Notes: generated from the letters alone by a model not told the origin. A DNA stretch of 64,000 bases from DATKFM01 sp963810485 (GCA_963810485.1 CAWENQ010000007.1:698097-762096), one strand, 5' to 3'; shown: positions 44,358-55,113, counted from the stretch's first letter. Made by a program: numbers and translations.

Positions 44358-45345
44358 TACGGCCCTAACCCAACAAGCGGTCAGTACTCCCAGATGGCCG
44401 GTACCCAACGAAAGACGTCGCCGGCGACCGCCACCCGGCCGTACGGGAACGACACGTGAGCGGCCACCAGCGGCTCGCGGGTCGCCGCCAGCTCCCGCAA
44501 GAGACGGACCCGGACGCGGACCGCCTCCTCGGGGTCGTGGTCGAAAGCGTTGTACCAGTCGGGGCGGTCGAAATGGTCCTGGAACACGGCATCGCCGAGG
44601 AACGTCAGCCGGTCGCCGCCGGACGCCAGGCGGACCACGCTGTGCCCGGGGGTGTGGCCGCCGGTGCGACGGACGACCACCCCCGGCGCCACCTCGTACT
44701 CCTTCTCGAACGTCCGCAGCTGGCTGCGGTACTCGTCCGCGAACCGCTTGGCGGCCGACCGAAGCACGTGCGGCATCCCCGCGAAAGTGTTGCGGGAGAA
44801 ATCGGGCGACGCCCAGAACTCGACCTCGGCGGCCGCCAGGTGGATCGGCACGTCCCGACGCAGCCGGCCCCTCAGCCCGTCGGCGAGCAGCCCGCCAACG
44901 TGGTCCACGTGCATGTGGGTAATCACCACGTCGGTCACGGATGCGGGATCGATGCCGGCGGCCTCCAGTCGCCCGGCCAGCAGCCCCGCGGCCCGCGGGA
45001 AGTCCGCCGGGATCTCCGCCCCTATCCCAGCGTCGATGAGTACGGTCCGGCCGCCGCTACGCACCACGACCACGTTCAGCGGCCACTTGAACACGTCCGG
45101 CGGCTGGCGCATGTCGTCCAGCCAGGCCGCCAGCTCGGCCGGGTCGGCATTGGTGGCCAACGTCGCGGCTGGCAGCGGTAGCACCCCATCGCTGATCACC
45201 AGCACGTCAATCTCGCCGACCCGCAGCGCGTAGCGCGACGGAACCAACTCGTCGGTCCCCGTTCTGCCGGGGTGTGAGGTGTTGTCCAAGCTCATGTTTG
45301 TCTGTGAGGTGTTGTCCATGTTTGTCTCCTGTTGACCGCCTTTCC
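44338..45345 (-). repeat. 1-kb inverted repeat, left copy (holds MBL gene)
   Basis: The sequence from the stop-proximal GCGGTCGTCTAGTACGGCCC to the leader GACAAACATGGACAACACC region matches, in inverted orientation, 60738-61740. Similarity covers the complete MBL coding region and about 40 bases beyond its stop. By eye identity is high, perhaps 85-90 percent. Confidence 0.8.
44381..45319 (-). CDS. metallo-beta-lactamase-fold hydrolase, copy 1
   Basis: This 312-residue enzyme starts at MDNTSQTNMSLDNTSHPGRT. The zinc-binding motif is ITHMHVDHVGG (HxHxDH), then TGGHTPGHSVVRL and FLGDAVFQDHF complete the metal set. The strand VVVVRSGGRTVLIDAGIGAE is typical. The sequence is closest to the methyl-parathion-hydrolase/lactonase-like branch; the real substrate is unknown. 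A second copy, differing at many third positions and some residues (HLHVDH instead of HMHVDH), lies at 60763-61698 in the opposite orientation. Its upstream neighbour is a frameshifted SDR. Confidence 0.88.
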   Translation of the reverse strand: MDNTSQTNMSLDNTSHPGRTGTDELVPSRYALRVGEIDVLVISDGVLPLPAATLATNADPAELAAWLDDMRQPPDVFKWPLNVVVVRSGGRTVLIDAGIGAEIPADFPRAAGLLAGRLEAAGIDPASVTDVVITHMHVDHVGGLLADGLRGRLRRDVPIHLAAAEVEFWASPDFSRNTFAGMPHVLRSAAKRFADEYRSQLRTFEKEYEVAPGVVVRRTGGHTPGHSVVRLASGGDRLTFLGDAVFQDHFDRPDWYNAFDHDPEEAVRVRVRLLRELAATREPLVAAHVSFPYGRVAVAGDVFRWVPAIWEY

Positions 45346-45381
45346 AGCCGCGATGATCGCCGGGAGGGTGAAGGCGGGAAA

Positions 45382-46136
45382 TTATGAAATCCCAAGCCCG
45401 CCATCGACGGTGATCACCTGTCCGGTGACCCATTCGGAGGCGGGATCGGCGAGCGATACGATCCATCGGGCGACTTCCTCCGGGGTGCCGCGGCGCCTGA
45501 GCGGGATCCGTTCGCGCTCTCGCTCCTTGACCGCCTCGGCCTGCTCCGGAGAGAGCCCCATCATTCCTGTCAACGCCCCGGTCTCCGTGGGTCCGGCCGC
45601 GACCGCGTTGACGCGGACGCCTTGCGGCGCAAGCTCCAGCGCCCAGCACCGCGTCAAGTGATCCAGCGCGGCCTTGCTGGCCGCGTAATGGGACAGCCCC
45701 GCTGCCGGCTTGTGGCCGAACGTGCTCGAGACGTTGACGATGCATCCCTTCGACGCCGCCAGGTAGGGAAGCGCCGCCGCGGAAAGCAGGCTCGGGCCCA
45801 GCACATTGACGGCAAAGATGCCGGCGATCTTCTCGGCCGTTGGCGTCCGCCATCGGAAGAATCGCGCCCGCCCCGGCATTGTTCACCAGGATGTCCACGC
45901 GTCCCCAGGTATTGAGCGTCTCGTTGATGGTGCGGGCCGCGTCGGCCGGCACCGAGACGTCCGCCGTAACCCCGGCGATGTTCGGATGATCGCCCATCGC
46001 CTGCCCTGAGGGGGCCGGAGCGCCGCCCGGTGATGATGACCTTGGCGCCGTGCTCCGCGAAGCTGAGTGCCGCGGCGCGGCCGATGCCGGAGGTTCCGCC
46101 GGTGACGATCACGACCTTGTCCTTCAATCCCTCCAT
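45382..46136 (-). pseudogene. SDR-family oxidoreductase, frameshifted
   Basis: The protein begins MEGLKDKVVIVTGGTSGIGR (cofactor loop). After a single extra base near 46005 it continues MGDHPNIAGVTADVSVPADA and ILVNNAGAGAILPMAD; a second extra base near 45840 leads to AEKIAGIFAVNVLGPSLLSA, the Ser/Tyr/Lys region SSTFGHKPAAGLSHYAASKA, and the end WVTGQVITVDGGLGIS. Corrected length is about 250 residues, normal for a classical SDR. It starts 10 bp before the cupin gene's end. Confidence 0.78.
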
Positions 46137-46146
46137 GACTGTGCGC

Positions 46147-46559
46147 CTACTGCGGGTCGTCGATGACGATGTTCGTTTCGCCGGTGTCGACGACGAACAC
46201 GGCCAGCAGCTTGGCGGGTTCGGTGTCGCTGGCGTTCGCGCTGACGCCGTGATGATCGCCCGGCATCTCGGCGAAGTTCTCGCCGGCGCGATACACCGTC
46301 ACCGGACCGTCATTGACCTGGCTGCGGATCGCGCCTTCCAGGACCGTCGCATAGATGAAGGCGGAATCCGGATGCGTGTGCGCGGGCGACGAGCCGCCGG
46401 GTGCGTATTCGACCAGCACGCCTTTCATGCTCTTGCCGGGCACGTTCGGCAGCGCATGGTCGAAGACGACGGTTACCTTGGCCTGGACGGATCGTCGGCC
46501 AAGGCGGGACTCAACGCGAGAGTCGCAAGCATGAGTCCGCTCAGAATGCGGGTGAGCAT
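46147..46559 (-). pseudogene. secreted cupin-domain protein, frameshifted after the signal peptide
   Basis: The likely start at 46559 gives a signal peptide (MLTRILSGLMLATLALSPAL). Near 46485 one base appears missing, and the cupin then reads ALPNVPGKSMKGVLVEYAPG, SSPAHTHPDSAFIYATVLEG (metal His) and ENFAEMPGDHHGVSANASDT. The downstream 98-residue frame (46147-46443) could be translated alone. The first 19 bp overlap the NmrA-like gene. Confidence 0.65.
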
Positions 46560-47351
46560 ATGGGTTCTCCTGCAGAGACAGTGGTTGAGCGACCTGCTAC
46601 CGGACTGACGCCTGGCGCGAGCCAGGTTTCGAACGATGTGGAGCCGATGTTCGGGTTGTCGCCGGGCGTCAGGGACTTGTCGTTCAGCTCCGCGCCGAAG
46701 TAGCGCGCGTGGATGTCGGTGACCACTTTGCGGGTATCGTGCTTGGCCGCGAGATAGCGGCGGACGAGATCGTCGAGGCCGATGCGTTCCGGCCCGGCCA
46801 GTTCGATCGTGCCGTTCGCCGGCGCCGCCGTTGCCACCTTGGCCACCAAAGCGGCGACATCGTTGGACGCGACCGGCTGCAGATGAGCCGGCGACAGGCG
46901 AACGGTCTCACCTTCGGTTGCGGACTGGGCGATCCCGGCGAGGAACTCGAAGAACTGGGTGGAGCGGATGATCGTGTAGGGAATTCCAGATGCCTTGATC
47001 AGCTCTTCCTGGGCGAGCTTCGCCCGCAGGTAGCCGCTGTCCGGCAGGCGGTCGCTGCCGACCACCGAGAGGGCGATGTGATGCCGCACGCCGGCGGTCT
47101 TTTCCGCGGCGAGCGAGATTGCGGCCCGACGTCTTGAAGAACGCCATGACGGCGTCGTCCGCGAAATTCGGGGAGTTTGCGAGGTCGATGACGACCTGCG
47201 CCCCGGCAACGGCTTCGGCGAGCCCTTCGCCGGTGATGGTGTTGACGCCCGTGTTGGGCGACGCGGCGACGACCTCATGGCCCTTCTGACGCAGGTTCGA
47301 GACGACCTTGCTGCCGATGAGGCCGGTTCCGCCGATGACAACGATCTTCAT
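46541..47351 (-). pseudogene. NmrA-like NAD(P)-binding protein, frameshifted
   Basis: Start MKIVVIGGTGLIGSKVVSNL has the atypical-SDR Rossmann loop GGTGLIG. After AVMAFFKTSGRNL a single extra base near 47128 shifts to AAEKTAGVRHHIALSVVGSD, with GIPYTIIRSTQFFEFLAGIA and GPERIGLDDLVRRYLAAKH following. Corrected length is about 270 residues. The family includes NmrA and YtfG-type quinone reductases. It is divergent from the winged-helix/TPR regulator. Confidence 0.75.
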
Positions 47352-47577
47352 GACTGCTCCTCCATCTGGGTGGGTGGCTGATGGACGGAGGATGACCGAC
47401 GCGCGCGGCAAGACTTTGTCGCGACGTCCAAATTGCCTTGGGTTTCTGTCCAAAAAAGTATCGTGATGGTCGCCGTAGTGTCTCTTGACGGAAGGCCTCT
47501 GCACTGCGGAGGATTCCTCTAAGATCAATGATTTGCGTACTGACGGCTTGGACGCACCCGGATCACGGAGCGCCCTC

Positions 47578-49147
47578 GTGAGGTTTGCTTTCGACGATCA
47601 CATGCTCGATCTGGATCGGCGGGAACTCACCCGCGGGTCCGAGGCGGTCGCGGTCGGGCCGCAGGTGTTCGATTTGCTGGTTTATCTGGTGCGCAACCGC
47701 GAGCGGTCGTCAGCAAGGACGATCTGATCGACGCGGTCTGGGGCGGCCGGATCGTCTCGGAATCCACCCTGACCAGCCATATCAACGCGGTGCGCAAGGC
47801 GATTGGCGATACCGGCGAGGAACAACGCCTGGTGCGCACGATCGCGCGCAAGGGCTACCGGTTCGTGGGCGACGTGCGGGAATCGGATATTTCGGAAAGA
47901 CCAGTCTGGCGGCGTCCCATGTTCCAGCACGCACCGGCGTTGAGCCTTCCGGATCGGCCGTCCATTGCCGTCCTGCCGTTTTTCAATCTCAGCGGCGATC
48001 CGACCCAGGACTACTTCGTGGACGGCGTGGTAGAGGACATCATCTCTGCCTTGTCGCGCATGAGCGGCGCTTTTCGTCATCGCGCGAAACTCAAGCTTCA
48101 CCTACAAGGGCCGGGCAGTCGACGTGAAGCAGGCGGGTCGTGAACTTGGCGTGCGCTACATCCTCGAAGGCAGCTTGCGCAAGGCGGCCAGCCGCGTGCG
48201 GATCACCGGCCAGCTGGTCGACGCCGTCACGGGCACGAATCTCTGGTCGGAGCGATTCGACGGCAAGATCGACGACATCTTCGATCTGCAGGACCAGATG
48301 ACCACGAACGTCGTCGGCGCAATCGCGCCGCGGCTGGAACACGCCGAAATCGAGCGCGCACGTCACAAGCCGACGGAGAGCCTTGATGCCTACGACTACT
48401 ATTTGCGCGGTATGTGGAAATTCCGCCAGGTTATCAAGAGCGCGATCGACGAGGCGCTGCTGCTGTTTTACGAGGCAATCCGGCGCGATCAGGAATTCGC
48501 TTCGGCCTATGCGATGGCCGCCTGGTGCTATTCCTTGCGCAAGATAAATCGCTGGCTGACCAATCCTGAACAGGAGATCGCAGAAGGTGCGCGCCTTGTG
48601 TCGCCGCGCCGTAGAATTGGGCCAGAACGACGCCGTCGCTCTGGCTGCGAGCGTGCATGCGCTGGTGCATTTGGCCGGCGATCTCGACGGCGGCATCGCA
48701 TCGGCCGACCGTGCGCTGGCGCTGGACCCGAACCTCGCGGCAGGATGGTTTGCGGGCGGGTTCGTGAGAATCTGGCGCGGCGAGCCGGACGAAGCGATCG
48801 AGCGGCTTGCCCGTGCGATGCGTCTTAATCCGCTCAGTCCGGACATGCATCGGATGGAGGTGGGAACCGCAATCGCGCATCTGTTGACGGGTCGCACGGA
48901 GGACGCCTTGTCATGGGCAGAAAAGGGATCGAGAGATAAGGCTGGTCGCGCCTTCCCGATCGGTATCCTCGCCGCCATTTATGCGCGCGCTGGACGTGGC
49001 GATGAGGCTCGGCTAGCGGTGCAGCAGCTTCGCCAGCTCGATCCAGAACTCCGCCTCTCCAATCTTGATGAATGGTTTCCGTTCCGACGGCCGCAGGACC
49101 TCGCCATGTTCTCGGACGGTTTGCGCAGAGCAGGACTGCCGAAGTAA
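47578..49147 (+). pseudogene. winged-helix (CadC/OmpR-type) TPR transcriptional regulator, frameshifted
   Basis: I place the start at GTG 47578 (RFAFDDHMLDLDRRELTRGS). A Trans_reg_C DNA-binding domain follows (VAVGPQVFDLLVYLVRNRE, then, after a missing base near 47708, DLIDAVWGGRIVSESTLTSH and LVRTIARKGYRFVGDV). The central part has PSIAVLPFFNLSGDPTQDYF and, after an extra base near 48071, ELGVRYILEGSLRKAASRVR. A last extra base near 48597 leads to TPR-like repeats (AGDLDGGIASADRALALDPN). These proteins regulate nearby operons in many Rhizobiales. Confidence 0.72.
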
Positions 49148-49451
49148 TGGAAAATCCTTACGGCTGGTGACAGTTGAATCCGGGCCTTCAGGATAGTGTC
49201 AGTGCACGCCGGCGGCAGCGCCGCCAGATGCCTTCTTGACGCCGAGTATGGCGAGTAGGCGGGTATCGCGGCGCCGAAGAGGAGCTCGGAGGTCGGCGCT
49301 TGGTCGCAAGTGTAGTACAGCCTTGAGCCGGCAGGACAACGCTGCGCGGTGATTCGTTCCGATGGACTTTGGACCGATACTCCACATACAGGAGATGCGA
49401 GCGACAGGGGAGGCTTCATGGTCAGCATCCCCAGTTAGCAGGTTGGCCACG
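49148..49451. other. short gene-free stretch
   Basis: About 300 bases between the regulator end and the DUF4126-like gene end show no credible gene or hairpin. Confidence 0.5.
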
Positions 49452-49892
49452 TCATGGCAGCAGCATCACAATTAGCACCGCACCAAGTATCGCGACCGCG
49501 TCTTCGATGAAGGCGGCCGGCCGGTCCCTTCCAAAAGCGGCCGCGAGCCGCGCCCGGGCCGCGCTGCCTCCGAGTGTGCCGATTACTGCACCTATGGCGC
49601 CGGCGATTGCGCCGATTAGGAGAGAACCGCCCGCCACCCCAAGTGCAGCGCCGGACAGAGCGCCGGTTACAATGCGGGCGCTGAATTGAAGCGGGACTGT
49701 ACGACTCGGCGTTGAGGGTAGCTGGTCGCCGACGAGTTCGCCGAGCGCTATTAGCGTCAGGATCCACGGGGTCCAGGAATAGCCCAAGAAAGCAAGCCAC
49801 GTATCGTCGAGCCTGAGCCAACTCAGATAAGCAGCCCAGCTAACCACTGCCGGCGCAGTCATTGTGCGCAGTCCAGCTACAATCCCAATCAA
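49452..49892 (-). CDS. DUF4126-like small membrane protein
   Basis: This 146-residue hydrophobic protein starts with TTG at 49892 (LIGIVAGLRTMTAPAVVSWA). An upstream in-frame extension with no ATG (IITYLLAL) is plausible. LGYSWTPWILTLIALGELVG and QLPSTPSRTVPLQFSARIVT match the DUF4126 consensus; the Gly-rich AGGSLLIGAIAGAIGAVIG forms another helix. The function is unknown. Confidence 0.78.
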   Translation of the reverse strand: MIGIVAGLRTMTAPAVVSWAAYLSWLRLDDTWLAFLGYSWTPWILTLIALGELVGDQLPSTPSRTVPLQFSARIVTGALSGAALGVAGGSLLIGAIAGAIGAVIGTLGGSAARARLAAAFGRDRPAAFIEDAVAILGAVLIVMLLP

Positions 49893-50024
49893 GAGCGCGA
49901 GCAGATAGGTGATGATCGAACCCCTTCCTTAGCCGGACATCAACAGCACAGAACTGAAGTTTGAAGTCGACTTTGAGCCGTGATCAGCCTTCGCGGCACA
50001 AGTCCCTGAACTCGACCGCGGCGA

Positions 50025-52192
50025 CTATGCCGCCTTCAACAGCGCTGGCTGGATCGGCAGCTTGCGCAACCTGACTCCAGTTGCGGCAAACACGGCATTC
50101 AACACGGCCGGCATGAGTCCCGACGTGCCAGGTTCGCCGATGCCGCCGGGGTCGGCGCTGCTCTTCACGACCTCGACCTCGATGACCGGAGCCTCATCGA
50201 TGCGCAGCATCCGGTAATTGTCGAAGTTCGACTGCTCGACGCGGCCGTTCTTGAGCGTGATTTCGCCCCACAGTACAGCGGTGATACCGAAGATAATGCC
50301 GCTTTGCATTTGAGCGACGATGGTATCGGGATTGATGGCGACACCGGTGTCGACGACGCATACGACTCGATCGACACGCACTTCGCCCGACTTCGAGACC
50401 GTTACCTCCGCGATCTGGGCCATATAGCTGCCAAATGTGTTGTTCACTGACACGCCGCGGCCGCGCCTCTCACCTAGAGGCGTCCCCCAGTTCGCCATTT
50501 CGGCCGCGCGGTCGAGCACGTGCAAGGCACGTGGATTACTGCCGAGCATCGCGCGGCGGTACTCGACGGCATCCTTCTTCGCGATTGCCGCCAACTCGTC
50601 GATGAAGCCCTCGATGACACAAACATTGTGCGTGGGGCCGACGCCGCGCCAGAACGCCGTAGGAATGCCCGGCGGCTCCTCGCGCACGAATTCGACGCGC
50701 TTATTAGGAACGTCATAGGGCATGTCGATCGCGCCATCGACACCGTCGGGGTCGATGCCATCCTTGAACAAGGGTGGGAAGAACCGTGCAATAATCGAGG
50801 AGCCGGCAATTCGGTGGCTCCAGGAAACGAGCTTGCCTTCAGCATCGAGGCCCGCGGAGAAGCGGTCGTAGTAGTATGGACGGTACATGTCGTGCTGGAT
50901 GTCCTCCTCGCGGCTCCACACGACCTTGATCGGATCCTTCGACTGCTTGGCGATCAGCGCTGCTTGGACGATGAAATCGAACTCCAGCCGTCGCCCAAAG
51001 CCGCCGCCCAGCAGGTGATTGTGAAGCGCACCTGCTCCGGCGTCAGGCCGAGGGTTTGTGCCACGGCCTGCTGCGCAACGGTCGGGATCTGCGTCCCGAC
51101 CCAGATGTCACAACCGTCGGCAGTTATTTGCACCGTGCAGTTCATTGGCTCCATCGTCGCATGTGCCAGAAACGGGACCTCGTAGATGGCTTCGACCTTG
51201 GTCGCCGCTTTGGCTAGTGCGGCCGATACGTCGCCGTCGTTCCTGGCCACGGCGCCAGGGTTCTCGGACGCCTTTGCCAATGCCGCTACGACATCTGCCG
51301 TAGAAATCGAGGCATGCGGCCCGTCGTCGAATCTAGCTGCGCCGGCCTCAAGACCTTGCTTCGCGGCCCAGTAATGCTCGGCAATCACGGCCACGGCGTT
51401 ATCGAGCTTGACTACCTGATTCACGCCCGGAACCTTCAATGCGGCCGCGTCGTCGAACGACGCGAGCGTGCCGCCGAAAACGGGGGAGGCGGCAACCGTT
51501 GCGATCTTCATGCCCGGGATCTTCACATCGATGCCGTACATGGCCGTGCCGTTGACCTTGCCGGCGACATCCAGCCGCTTGGCAGACGTGCCGATGATCC
51601 GGAAGGTGCTTGGGTCCTTGAGTTTGATATCGTCGGCACAGGCAACTGCGCCGCGACATCGACCAGTTCGCCATAGCCAATTCGCTGCGCGCTCTGTCGC
51701 GTCAACGACATGGCCCGGTTCGGTCTTCAGCGTGCTTTCGCATCGACGCCCAGCTTCGTTGCAGCAGCCGCGATCAACATTGCCCGCGCGGCGGCACCGG
51801 CCTGGCGCAGCGGCAAGTAGAAGGCGCGGATTGACGATGAATTTCCCGTCGTCTGCACGCCGCCGAGAAAGGCGTTGCCGTACAGCTTGTCGTTCGGCGG
51901 CGAATGTTCCACGGCGACATCGCTCATGTCGACGTCGAGTTCTTCCGCCACCAGCATCGGTAGCGACGTGTAAGTGGCCTGGCCCATCTCGACCATCGGC
52001 GAAATGACGGTCACCTTGCCTTGCCGATCGAGGCGGATGAACGCATTGGGCGCGAATAGCCCAGTAGCCGCGGCCGATTGACCTTCGGGCACCCAGCCGA
52101 TCATGAGCCCGCCGCCGAACGCGGCGCCGGCCCTGAAGGAAGTGACGGCGGGAAACAGAGTTGTCGCCTGACGGGTCAAAGTCTTGCGGCAT
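50025..52192 (-). pseudogene. molybdenum hydroxylase large subunit (isoquinoline 1-oxidoreductase beta-like), frameshifted
   Basis: The N-terminus MPQDFDPSGDNSVSRRHFLQ is a Tat signal. After one extra base near 52133 the text continues AGAAFGGGLMIGWVPEGQ and SPMVEMGQATYTSLPMLVAE. Shifts near 51738, 51700, 51650 and 51018 are needed to reach RIGYGELVDVAAQLPVP, DIKLKDPSTFRIIGTSAKRL, MEPMNCTVQITADGCDIWVG, and finally SREEDIQHDMYRPYYYDRFS. The C-terminal part ends LPIQPALLKAA and includes GEPGTSGLMPAVLNAVFAAT, typical of IorB. Corrected length is about 720 residues. At least two of the changes are missing bases. Confidence 0.75.
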
Positions 52193-52204
52193 AGCCGGCC
52201 TCAC

Positions 52205-52666
52205 TTAGCGGCGGCGGATTTGGCCGCCTGTTTGATGGCTTCGCGGATGCGCACATAGGTGCCGCAACGGCAGATGTTGCCGGACATGCCTTGATCGATG
52301 TCGCTGTCGGTCGGCTCGGGGATTGCCTCGATGATCGCCGCCGCAGCTCATAATCTGACCCGACTGACAGTAGCCGCACTGCACGACCTCAAGGTTGAGC
52401 CAGGCATCCTGTACCGCCTTGCCGGCAGGCGTATCGCCGATCGCCTCGATGGTCGTGATGTCCCGGTCAGCGACCTCGGCGGTCTTTGTGATACACGAGC
52501 GTCTCGGCTCGCCGTCAACATGGACGGTGCAAGCGCCGCATTGACCTATCCCGCACCCGAACTTGGTGCCAGTCATGCCGAGCACATCACGGATGACCCA
52601 CAGCAGGGGCATGTCGTCGGCGACCGACACGGAAATCTTCGTTCCATTCACATTGAGATCAATCAT
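52205..52666 (-). pseudogene. 2Fe-2S subunit of molybdenum hydroxylase (IorA-like), frameshifted near the C-terminus
   Basis: The protein opens MIDLNVNGTKISVSVADDMP. The plant-ferredoxin cluster is GTKFGCGIGQCGACTVHVDG followed by a fourth Cys in RRSCITKT. The second cluster begins [12 protein letters not shown]. One extra base near 52349 then shifts the last third to [20 protein letters not shown] with [15 protein letters not shown], the remaining Cys pair, and the stop at 52205. The frame as written keeps going to the same stop region, but its second cluster would be lost. Confidence 0.82.
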
Positions 52667-52699
52667 CGTGGCCTCATGTCATGGCAAGTTCCGGCCGGC

Positions 52700-53311
52700 T
52701 CAGACGGGCGGGCAGTGAGCGCCAGTCTCAGTCCATAGCTTGATAAGTGCACCAAATTCCTTTTGCGTCCCGGGAGCAGGCGTACGTCCTGGACCCGGAT
52801 TCCAGGCCCATCCAACCAGATCGTCATTTGTCACATGGTCGACGATTTGTTCGAGGGTCTTGCCGCCGTTGCGCTTGGGGTCCTTGATCTGTTCACAGAT
52901 CGCACCCAGCGACTTGCCGACCCAGGCCATTTCAATTGGAGCTAGGTGCCAATTCGGGTTTCCCGGGACTTGACCGGGCTCGAAATTGGTTTCGCCATGA
53001 CAGGTGGTGCAGCGCATGCCGATGGCGCCGAGCCCATCCATGCCGCGGACGACAAGGGGCCGATGCAGATGGCTATCATCATTCTGCAGCGGATGATCGC
53101 CGGCGGGATGGCAGTTTAAGCAGCGCGGATGCTGGATCACCTTGCCCGCCTCTTCGAAGATCGCGACGGATCGCGCGTTCTCGTCGGCGATCGTGGAGAA
53201 ATCTTTGCCCGATTTCAGCGAAGCGCGTTGGCTCGTCGTGCCGGTACTAGAAAGTAAGACTGCAGCCAAGGCCGCAAGGATTGAAATCAGAATCGAACGA
53301 CGCATTGTCAT
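52700..53311 (-). CDS. exported diheme c-type cytochrome-like protein of the molybdenum-hydroxylase operon
   Basis: This protein of about 203 residues starts [20 protein letters not shown] (signal anchor or peptide). Two CxxCH heme sites are visible: [12 protein letters not shown] near residue 70 and [12 protein letters not shown] near residue 105. Isoquinoline-type oxidoreductases often have such a cytochrome beside them as electron acceptor. It lies 33 bp upstream of the 2Fe-2S subunit. An upstream extension to 53488 is in frame but implausible. Confidence 0.78.
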   Translation of the reverse strand: MTMRRSILISILAALAAVLLSSTGTTSQRASLKSGKDFSTIADENARSVAIFEEAGKVIQHPRCLNCHPAGDHPLQNDDSHLHRPLVVRGMDGLGAIGMRCTTCHGETNFEPGQVPGNPNWHLAPIEMAWVGKSLGAICEQIKDPKRNGGKTLEQIVDHVTNDDLVGWAWNPGPGRTPAPGTQKEFGALIKLWTETGAHCPPV

Positions 53312-53911
53312 GTCCCGGCTTTCCCAACTTTGGGTTCCAGCCCGTCTCGAGATGGTAGCCTTATTGTACCAGCTCAGAATAGTTCCAAAACAGGTCCTCG
53401 CAAATGTCAAATCTTGCTCCGCAAGAGCCGACATCGAGTTCCTGAGCCTAGAAGACGCAGTCTGATCGTGCGGTTGCCGAAGCTTCAATGAATGTGAAAA
53501 TCACAGTCAGTCCATGTCAGACTGCGAAGGAACTGCCCGTGAATATGCATGCTTGCGACAAGCCCTGCCAGTAGGGGAGGCTGGAACACGAATTGGCAGG
53601 GATGGCGATAGGCGATATCTGCCGCCAAGACTGTGAGAATTGGATGCCGGCATTGTGGGCCGGCACCTGGGTTATTCGGCCGGCACTGGGCTCAGGCCTC
53701 CGCCAAAGTCGCGGCCGGAATCGAGCGGGCGAGACACGATTTGCGCGCAACAAGTGGCAAAGCCCCAATCTGTAGGCTGGAATCACCGTTCATTGCGTGA
53801 ATAAACACGAAGATTTCTGCGATAACTAGACAGTGGCAATCAAATGAATTCTTGACACATGGCACGATGCGTACTCGCATCGTGCCAAATGCATGCAATC
53901 AGGAGGGAACC
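53312..53911. other. intergenic control region between divergent cytochrome genes
   Basis: About 600 bases separate the leftward cytochrome/hydroxylase operon from the rightward P460 gene. AGGAGGG before the ATG at 53912 is a good ribosome-binding site. I see no certain promoter. TTGACACATGGCAC near 53852 could be a -35 region for P460. The rest is featureless. Confidence 0.35.
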
Positions 53912-54469
53912 ATGCGTCAGAGACCTTCGTCGCCTTCCCGCGTCTTTCTGGCCGCGACAACCGCGGCAGTTGTATTGGCGCTTGCCGTCTGGGGCGGCAT
54001 GGCACTTGCCCAACAGGACAAGTACTCGCTGAAATCGCCGAGCGGAATCGCTTTCTCCGACTTCAAGGGATATGAGGACTGGGCAGTCGTATCCTCTGCC
54101 CGGACGGACGAAGTGCTGAAGGTAATCGTCGCCAATCCGATTATGATCGAGGCTTACAAGGCCGGCATCCCGAACAACGGCCAACCCTTCCCGGATGGCT
54201 CCAAGATCGCAAAGCTCCAGTGGAAGCCGAAGAAGAGCACGGAGGCCCCATTCGACGTGGATGTGCCAGACGTCTTCACGCAGGCATTCGTCATCGAGAA
54301 GGACAGCGCTAGATTTCCGAATAGCAGTGGATGGGGATACGCGTTGTTCAACTACGAAGCAGCATCGGACCAGTTCACGGCCGATCCCAGCCTCTCAGAC
54401 TGCGGACATGCGTGTCATGTCGCCGTGAAGGCTAAGGACTATATCTTCCACCCGTACCAGAAGCGTTGA
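53912..54469 (+). CDS. cytochrome P460-family protein, copy 1
   Basis: This 185-residue protein has a signal peptide (SPSRVFLAATTAAVVLALAV; cleavage after MALA). P460 hallmarks are GIAFSDFKGYEDWAVVSSAR, NGQPFPDGSKIAKLQWKPKK, and SGWGYALFNYEAASDQF. The heme-binding CxxCH is CGHACH near the C-terminus. P460 proteins oxidise hydroxylamine to nitrous oxide in nitrifiers, but most homologues are of unknown function. A second, frameshifted copy lies 3 kb to the right. Confidence 0.87.
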   Translation: MRQRPSSPSRVFLAATTAAVVLALAVWGGMALAQQDKYSLKSPSGIAFSDFKGYEDWAVVSSARTDEVLKVIVANPIMIEAYKAGIPNNGQPFPDGSKIAKLQWKPKKSTEAPFDVDVPDVFTQAFVIEKDSARFPNSSGWGYALFNYEAASDQFTADPSLSDCGHACHVAVKAKDYIFHPYQKR

Positions 54470-54530
54470 ACTTCACTGCGGCTGTCATCCTACGACCGCA
54501 CTGTCCAAGCAGCCCCCAGACGCTCGCCTC

Positions 54531-54599
54531 ATGGCCTACAAGGTCAGCCCGCGGGTCAACAGCCCGAAGAACAACGACGCGCCGCTCACTGCGATATGA
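54531..54599 (+). pseudogene. remnant of an SRAP peptidase gene 3' end
   Basis: The 69-bp piece reads MAYKVSPRVNSPKNNDAPLT and closely matches residues near 196-216 of the intact SRAP gene (63269-63928) in DNA: GGCCTACAAGGTCAGC, then CGCGGGTCAACAGCCCGAAG with few changes. Nothing upstream resembles the rest of the gene, so it is a stranded fragment. Confidence 0.65.
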
Positions 54600-54631
54600 C
54601 TTCAAAGATTCCGATTAACCGTACGATTGCT

Positions 54632-54985
54632 TCAAGGCCGCGCATCCATCCGTGGCCATTCCGCGGCCACAAAAAGAGCCATGCTGGCAATCGTGAGTGT
54701 GGCGCCGATAGTGGGCATGGCAATCAACAGCGGTGCTTCGAGAAACCACGCTTCGGGCTGTGTCGGCCGATCAGGCGCCAAGCCTCTCGCAAACACGTCA
54801 GCAAGCGTGTGGGAATGCCATACGCCATCGCGCAGCCATTGAAAGGCCAGGTACAATGCTGAAAGCAACGTGCCAAAGGTCAGCGCTACGGCGCCGACTA
54901 GATACGTTGTTACTGCAATCCCCAAAACTGCCACGTGGAACAGAATATGGATCCGAGCGTGGCCAACCCTGTACCGCACCATCAT
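54632..54985 (-). CDS. small membrane protein of unknown function
   Basis: This 117-residue protein has at least two hydrophobic stretches: LFHVAVLGIAVTTYLVGAV and TFGTLLSALYLAF near residues 15-50, and LLIAMPTIGATLTIASMALF near residues 86-105. It has a start MMVRYRVGHARIH. No family is recognisable. The polypeptide is plausible but unsupported by similarity. Confidence 0.42.
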   Translation of the reverse strand: MMVRYRVGHARIHILFHVAVLGIAVTTYLVGAVALTFGTLLSALYLAFQWLRDGVWHSHTLADVFARGLAPDRPTQPEAWFLEAPLLIAMPTIGATLTIASMALFVAAEWPRMDARP

Positions 54986-55113
54986 GACATCGCCCCCGCT
55001 GATGTCCTGTGTCGGCCGACTTGGTAGGTGGCCTTAATTCCGCAAACTCAATCCCCAATAATAACCTGGCACTGAAGCACCATCAATCGATTCCAGGTCT
55101 CGCATCCAGGAGC

